This document shows positions 60,465 to 64,000 of a stretch of 64,000 bases of DNA, in pieces (the stretch's first letter is position 1; every line of letters starts with the position of its first letter). The stretch is from Spirochaetales bacterium. Lineage in GTDB: Bacteria; Spirochaetota; Spirochaetia; DSM-2461. Made by a program: the position numbers and the translations under genes. The stretch is taken from NCBI GenBank assembly GCA_022360655.1, contig JAKSCK010000169.1, positions 24,866 through 88,865 of the forward strand, written 5' to 3'. The notes beneath the pieces were generated by a model. The model was not told the DNA's origin, did not search any database, and was given only the letters and a program-made list of their open reading frames with translations.

Positions 60465-61814
60465 CTACTCCGTGAAGAGCTTGCCGTAGAGGTCTGTGCC
60501 AAAGCGCCCGCTACGGAACTGTGCGGATTCAAGAATCTGCAACTGCTCTTCAATGTTGGTTTTGATGCCCTCGATTTTTATTTCTCGAAGGGCCCTGGAC
60601 ATCCGAGCGAGGCCGGTTTTTCGATTAGGCGCCCAGATGAGAACTTTTGCCACCATGGAATCATAGTGGGGAGATACGGTGCAACCTGTGTACAAGAATG
60701 TGTCTGTACGAACAAAGGGACCTGCTGGGGCTTCAAAGAGGGTCACTTTACCAGGAGTACGGGCGTTGACCCGGGTTTCCAGGGCATAGCCATTGATGGT
60801 GATATCCTCTTGTGAAATATCCATGCGCCCTTCGGAGCCGGCGAGAATCTGCTCACGGATGATGTCCACACCTGTGGTGAGTTCTGTGACAGGATGCTCG
60901 ACTTGCACACGGGCATTGACTTCCATGAAGTAATGCTCTTCTCCTTCCACAAGAAATTCCACGGTGGCTGCACCGGCATATTTGATCTTGTGGAAGAGGC
61001 GGACCACATCCTCACGCATGCGCTGACGAAGTTCTGGGCTGACAGCAGTGGAAGGGCTTTCTTCAAGAAGTTTTTGATAGTTCTTTTGAACGGAGCAATC
61101 CCGTTCACCAAGATACAGTACTTCACCATTGCCATCGGAGAGGACTTGAATTTCCACATGACGTGGACTTTCCAGATAACGTTCCATAAAAATGGTGCCA
61201 TCGGAGAAGAAGCTTTTGGCCTCAGCAGACGCAATGCGGATGTTTTCTTCAATCTCAACAGAATTGCGGATGATGCGCATTCCCCGTCCACCACCACCGG
61301 CCGCTGCTTTCACAATGAGGGGGGTGCCAATGGTTTCTGCCACTTTAATGGCATCATCCACATTGGAAATGGGGCCATCGCTACCAGGAACCAGGGGAAG
61401 GCCTGCAGAGCGGGCGGTTTCCTTGGCTTGGATTTTGTCACCAAGCATCCGGATGGTTCCAGGTTCGGCACCTATGAAAACCAAACCGGCTTTTCGCACA
61501 GCTGCGGCAAAGTCTGCATTTTCCGAAAGGAAACCCACTCCAGGATGGATGGCATCACATCGGGTGGAAATGGCAGCTGTGATGAGTGCCTCTTGATTCA
61601 AATAGCTTTGAGCTGAGGCGGCTGGACCGATGCAGACAGCTTTATCTGCCATTTTGACATGAAGGGCATCGGCATCAGCTTGGGAATAGACGGCAACGGT
61701 GCGAATTCCCATTTCTTGACAACTTCGAATGATTCGAACGGCAATTTCCCCGCGGTTCGCAATCAGAAGAGAGCGAACAAGGGTGGGGGATTGACCCTGG
61801 GATGATTTTTTCAC
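60465..61814 (-). CDS. accC: Biotin carboxylase AccC
   Basis: 449 aa. ATP-grasp biotin carboxylase: LLIANRGEIAVRIIRSCQEMGI (about 16-37), IHPGVGFLSENADFA, glycine-rich loop KAAAGGGGRGMRI (about 168-180), YLGERDCSVQKNYQKLLEESP and the catalytic NARVQVEHPVTEL (about 299-311). It carboxylates biotin on AccB. The start is GTG within GTGA overlapping the accB stop by 4 nt. Confidence 0.97.
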   Translation of the reverse strand: MKKSSQGQSPTLVRSLLIANRGEIAVRIIRSCQEMGIRTVAVYSQADADALHVKMADKAVCIGPAASAQSYLNQEALITAAISTRCDAIHPGVGFLSENADFAAAVRKAGLVFIGAEPGTIRMLGDKIQAKETARSAGLPLVPGSDGPISNVDDAIKVAETIGTPLIVKAAAGGGGRGMRIIRNSVEIEENIRIASAEAKSFFSDGTIFMERYLESPRHVEIQVLSDGNGEVLYLGERDCSVQKNYQKLLEESPSTAVSPELRQRMREDVVRLFHKIKYAGAATVEFLVEGEEHYFMEVNARVQVEHPVTELTTGVDIIREQILAGSEGRMDISQEDITINGYALETRVNARTPGKVTLFEAPAGPFVRTDTFLYTGCTVSPHYDSMVAKVLIWAPNRKTGLARMSRALREIKIEGIKTNIEEQLQILESAQFRSGRFGTDLYGKLFTE

Positions 61815-62272
61815 GCCCGCTTCACCTCAAAGAGGGGAGCGCCGTATTCCACCATGTCACCATTCTCAGCCAGTATCTTTACAATTTCACAAGGGAAGTC
61901 CGCTTCCAACTTGTTCATAATTTTCATGGCTTCAATAATGCAAATGGAGTCCCCGGCGGCCACAGTGCTTCCTTCTTCCACAAAGGCTGGAGCATCAGGG
62001 GCAGGGGAACGATAGAAGGATCCCACGATGGGAGATGTGATGATTTCTGTATCAGTAGAGGGTGCTGGTGCAGCAGCTTCTGGGGCTGCGGCAGTTGGTG
62101 CCTGACCGGGAGCAGGAGCGGCTACAGGAGCTGTAGGCAACGCGCTGACCATTTCAACGGCACGGGGTTCATTCTTGAGCGTGATCTTGAAGCCTTCAGT
62201 TTCCAAGTTCAGCTCTGTGAGATCGCAGTTACCGAACTTCTCCATAAGCTCGTAGATCTGTTGCTGGTCCAT
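61811..62272 (-). CDS. accB: Biotin carboxyl carrier protein AccB
   Basis: 153 aa. N-terminal dimer region (about 1-40), a Pro/Ala-rich linker (about 42-73) and the biotinyl domain ending EAMKIMN with biotin on Lys117. ATG 62272 lies nine bases after GGAGG; a TTG three codons earlier adjoins that site and is less likely. It leads the accBCDA operon, divergent from fabH. Confidence 0.95.
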   Translation of the reverse strand: MDQQQIYELMEKFGNCDLTELNLETEGFKITLKNEPRAVEMVSALPTAPVAAPAPGQAPTAAAPEAAAPAPSTDTEIITSPIVGSFYRSPAPDAPAFVEEGSTVAAGDSICIIEAMKIMNKLEADFPCEIVKILAENGDMVEYGAPLFEVKRA

Positions 62273-62341
62273 GTGATTCAACCTCCGGAACGGCGCATGG
62301 GCCGTGATCGTGCATATACTGTAGTTTATGGGGATGGACGG

Positions 62342-62401
62342 ATGCTAACAACCTGTCCATTCAGTGTCAATATTGACAGATTTGCCTTGATTGTAAATAA
62401 T
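62342..62401. promoter_or_regulatory. Back-to-back accB and fabH promoters sharing palindrome TGTCAATATTGACA
   Basis: Palindrome at 62365-62378. Its right half is TTGACA (62373-62378), which with a 17-base spacer meets AATAAT (62396-62401) for fabH. Its left half read on the minus strand is also TTGACA, with a 17-base spacer to TAGCAT (62347-62342) for accB. One repressor on the palindrome could block both directions. A related pair TGTCA (62412-62416) / TGACA (62423-62427) lies just downstream of the fabH start point. Confidence 0.7.
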
Positions 62402-62477
62402 CCTGAAGAACTGTCAAGCGAATGACATCATCGAAGAATAGGGATTCCTGATTAAAAATGGAATTCATGGAGGATTG

Positions 62478-63455
62478 ATGACAGCAGGAGTTTTGTCCGT
62501 CGGTTCCTATGTTCCGACGCGTCGGGTGAGCAATGATGAGCTTGCCCTCACCATGGATACCTCCGATGAATGGATCCGCTCCCATACGGGAATTGGTAAC
62601 CGCCACATTGCCTCGGATGATGAACCCACATCCTTTATGGCCCTACGAGCGGCAGAGGATGCCTTGGCTCGAGCTGGCGTTTCCAAAGAAGAAGTGGATC
62701 AGATCATCGTAGCAACCATTACCCCCGATTATCGAGATTTTCCCGCAACGGCCAATCTTGTGCAAAGAGATTTGGGCGTTCCTCATGTTGGTTCCTTTGA
62801 CCTTAAGGCCGCCTGTACAGGTTTTGCCTATGGTTTAGCCGTTGGACGAGGACTCATTGACGGCGGTGTGGCGAAAAAAGTTCTGGTGATTGGTGCAGAA
62901 AAGCTTTCAGCCATCACAAACTGGGAGGATCGGAGCACAGCCGTTCTCTTTGGAGATGGAGCTGGCGCTGTTCTTCTTGGATCAGTGGATGAAGGACGTG
63001 GAATCCAAGACAGCATTCTTCGTACCGATGGAACAGGTGCGGAAGCCCTGTTCATGCCGGCAGGAGGAACGTCCACCCGATTCTCACCTGAGACTGTACC
63101 TCAGGATTTGTTTCTGAAAATGGATGGACAGAAAGTTTACAATTTTGCTGTCCGCGTGAATGTGGAAATTGTGAGTGAGTTGATGGAACGCAATGGCCTC
63201 ACTCCCGATGATATTGACTACATTGTTCCTCATCAGGCCAATTTCCGAATCATTCATGCCGCCGCACGCCGCGCGAAAATTCCTTTGGAAAAGTATTATC
63301 TCAATATGGAAGAGTATGCGAATACATCCTCTGCTTCGATTCCCTTGGCCTTATCTGAGATGGACCGAAAGGGACTGCTGAAGCCGGGCATGCGTATTCT
63401 CACGGTTGGCTTTGGTGGTGGGTTAACCTATGGAGGAAATTACATCGTATGGTAG
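62478..63455 (+). CDS. fabH: 3-oxoacyl-ACP synthase III (FabH)
   Basis: 325 aa. Thiolase-fold FabH with catalytic Cys113 (KAACTGFAYGL), His252 (VPHQANFRI) and Asn282 (YANTSSASIPLAL). It condenses acetyl-CoA with malonyl-ACP to start fatty-acid synthesis. ATG 62478 has GGAGG at 62469-62473. It overlaps fabD by 7 nt and is divergent from accBCDA, which makes its malonyl-CoA substrate. Confidence 0.97.
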   Translation: MTAGVLSVGSYVPTRRVSNDELALTMDTSDEWIRSHTGIGNRHIASDDEPTSFMALRAAEDALARAGVSKEEVDQIIVATITPDYRDFPATANLVQRDLGVPHVGSFDLKAACTGFAYGLAVGRGLIDGGVAKKVLVIGAEKLSAITNWEDRSTAVLFGDGAGAVLLGSVDEGRGIQDSILRTDGTGAEALFMPAGGTSTRFSPETVPQDLFLKMDGQKVYNFAVRVNVEIVSELMERNGLTPDDIDYIVPHQANFRIIHAAARRAKIPLEKYYLNMEEYANTSSASIPLALSEMDRKGLLKPGMRILTVGFGGGLTYGGNYIVW

Positions 63456-64000
63456 CATTTCTTTTTCCTGGCCAGGGGAGTCAATTCCCAGGGATGGCCA
63501 AAGATTTGTATGAAAAGTACGCCTCCGTCAAAACTCTTTTTAGCAAGGCCTCTGAAGCTTGTGACCGAGACATGGCAGCGTTGCTGTTTGAAGGCAGTGC
63601 AGAGGATCTGAAGGCCACAGAAAATGCCCAGGCGGCCATTGTTCTTGCAAGCCTTGCAGCCCGAGAGGCGTTAACTGCAGAGGGAATTGTTTCCCAAACC
63701 TGTGCTGGGCACAGTTTAGGTGAATACAGTGCATTGGTGGATGCCGGTGTTCTGAGTGCAGAAGATGCCCTCAAAGCCGTGAGTGCCCGGGGACATTACA
63801 TGGCCGAAGCTGGTGCTCAAGTGATTGCAGAAAAAGGTTCTGTGGGCATGGCAGCTGTCATTGGTATTGGACCTGATCAGGTTAAAGCGGCTCTTGATGG
63901 CGCACAGGATGTCTGGAGTGCCAATGAAAATGGTCCCAAGCAGGTTGTGATTGCCGGTACTCTTGATGGAATTGCCTCGGCTCAAGATTCTTTGAAAGAA
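63449..64000 (+). CDS. fabD: Malonyl-CoA:ACP transacylase FabD (partial, runs off the window)
   Basis: At least 184 residues in frame to the window end. Start VAFLFPGQGSQFPGMAKDLY (FPGQGSQ motif, about 6-12) and the nucleophile elbow CAGHSLGEYSAL (Ser about 91) are typical of FabD. It loads malonate onto ACP. ATG 63449 lies inside the end of fabH, with GGAGGA about 11 bases upstream. The C-terminal His and the stop are beyond the window. Confidence 0.95.
   Translation, partial: MVAFLFPGQGSQFPGMAKDLYEKYASVKTLFSKASEACDRDMAALLFEGSAEDLKATENAQAAIVLASLAAREALTAEGIVSQTCAGHSLGEYSALVDAGVLSAEDALKAVSARGHYMAEAGAQVIAEKGSVGMAAVIGIGPDQVKAALDGAQDVWSANENGPKQVVIAGTLDGIASAQDSLKE

Noticed and set aside
60078..61616. 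Long plus-strand frames opposite accD and accC
   Set aside because: They mirror well-conserved acc genes on the other strand, lack ribosome sites and encode no recognisable protein.
62365..62378. FapR operator at the acc/fab promoters
   Set aside because: The palindrome TGTCAATATTGACA does not resemble the FapR consensus I know (TTAGTACC-type), and no fapR gene is in the window.
1..64000. tRNA genes, rRNA, CRISPR arrays, insertion sequences, prophage, toxin-antitoxin or restriction systems
   Set aside because: I looked for T-loop sequences, regularly spaced repeats, transposase or integrase motifs and small paired genes and found none that could be supported by eye. A dedicated tRNA and repeat search would be needed to exclude weak cases.

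Overview
The window looks like chromosomal DNA from a free-living, probably anaerobic spirochaete of roughly even base composition. Four things point that way. Lysyl-tRNA synthetase is the class I, archaeal-type enzyme, a spirochaete hallmark. The MoxR/DUF58/BatA-BatB-BatC-BatD cluster is complete. The periplasmic binding proteins have mature N-termini rich in Gly/Glu/Lys. A class I/III-type hybrid-cluster protein (hcp) suggests anaerobic life. The species is not determined. No tRNA, rRNA, CRISPR array, insertion sequence or phage gene was found; apart from a few uncharacterised islands this is core genome.

Layout. 0-6.2 kb: a solute-binding protein, a terminator, then a tightly overlapping operon of an ADP-ribosylglycohydrolase-like enzyme and CitD/CitE/CitF-like lyase subunits. 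6.2-10.2 kb: an Ig-like lipoprotein, hcp behind an FNR/HcpR-like operator, and a secreted unknown. 10.3-13.8 kb: a phage-shock module (pspA-pspB-like-pspC) with a recognisable sigma-54 promoter, divergent from its activator pspF, then an apparently exported flavodoxin-fold protein. 13.8-22.6 kb: housekeeping genes (slyD, HAD phosphatase, rlpA, nitrilase-family amidase, lysS, era, clpP, rmuC). 22.6-28.7 kb: an RND efflux pair and argJ. 28.7-36.4 kb: the Bat aerotolerance/envelope operon ending in an Smr-domain gene. 36.4-41 kb: infA, a DksA-like gene and four uncharacterised envelope or coiled-coil genes. 41-49.5 kb: a zinc-ribbon membrane protein with an HxxxD acyltransferase, HAD nucleotidase, MFS transporter, hslO, a clan GH-D glycosidase and an Rrf2 regulator. 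49.5-56.2 kb: an oligopeptide transporter (oppABCDF). 56.2-58.6 kb: a FecR/TPR protein, hsp20 with a second sigma-54-type promoter, and a lipoprotein. 58.6-64 kb: accBCDA divergent from fabH-fabD.

How it fits together. Two stress units (psp and hsp20) share the sigma-54 promoter type. The acc and fab operons are driven from back-to-back promoters whose -35 boxes form one palindrome, suggesting joint control of fatty-acid synthesis. Both binding-protein genes (start of window and oppA) are followed by terminators before the next genes of their clusters, a normal way to make binding protein in excess.

The most unusual observations are: (i) five exact copies of GATCGACCCC, all intergenic and all forming the base of a hairpin; (ii) a CitD-like protein with Lys where the prosthetic-group Ser should be, encoded with a DraG-family hydrolase; (iii) a GH-D glycosidase in which two catalytic-site Asp positions appear substituted; (iv) long insertions in the Opp ATPases and in Era. 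All assignments come from reading the sequence; no database search was run.
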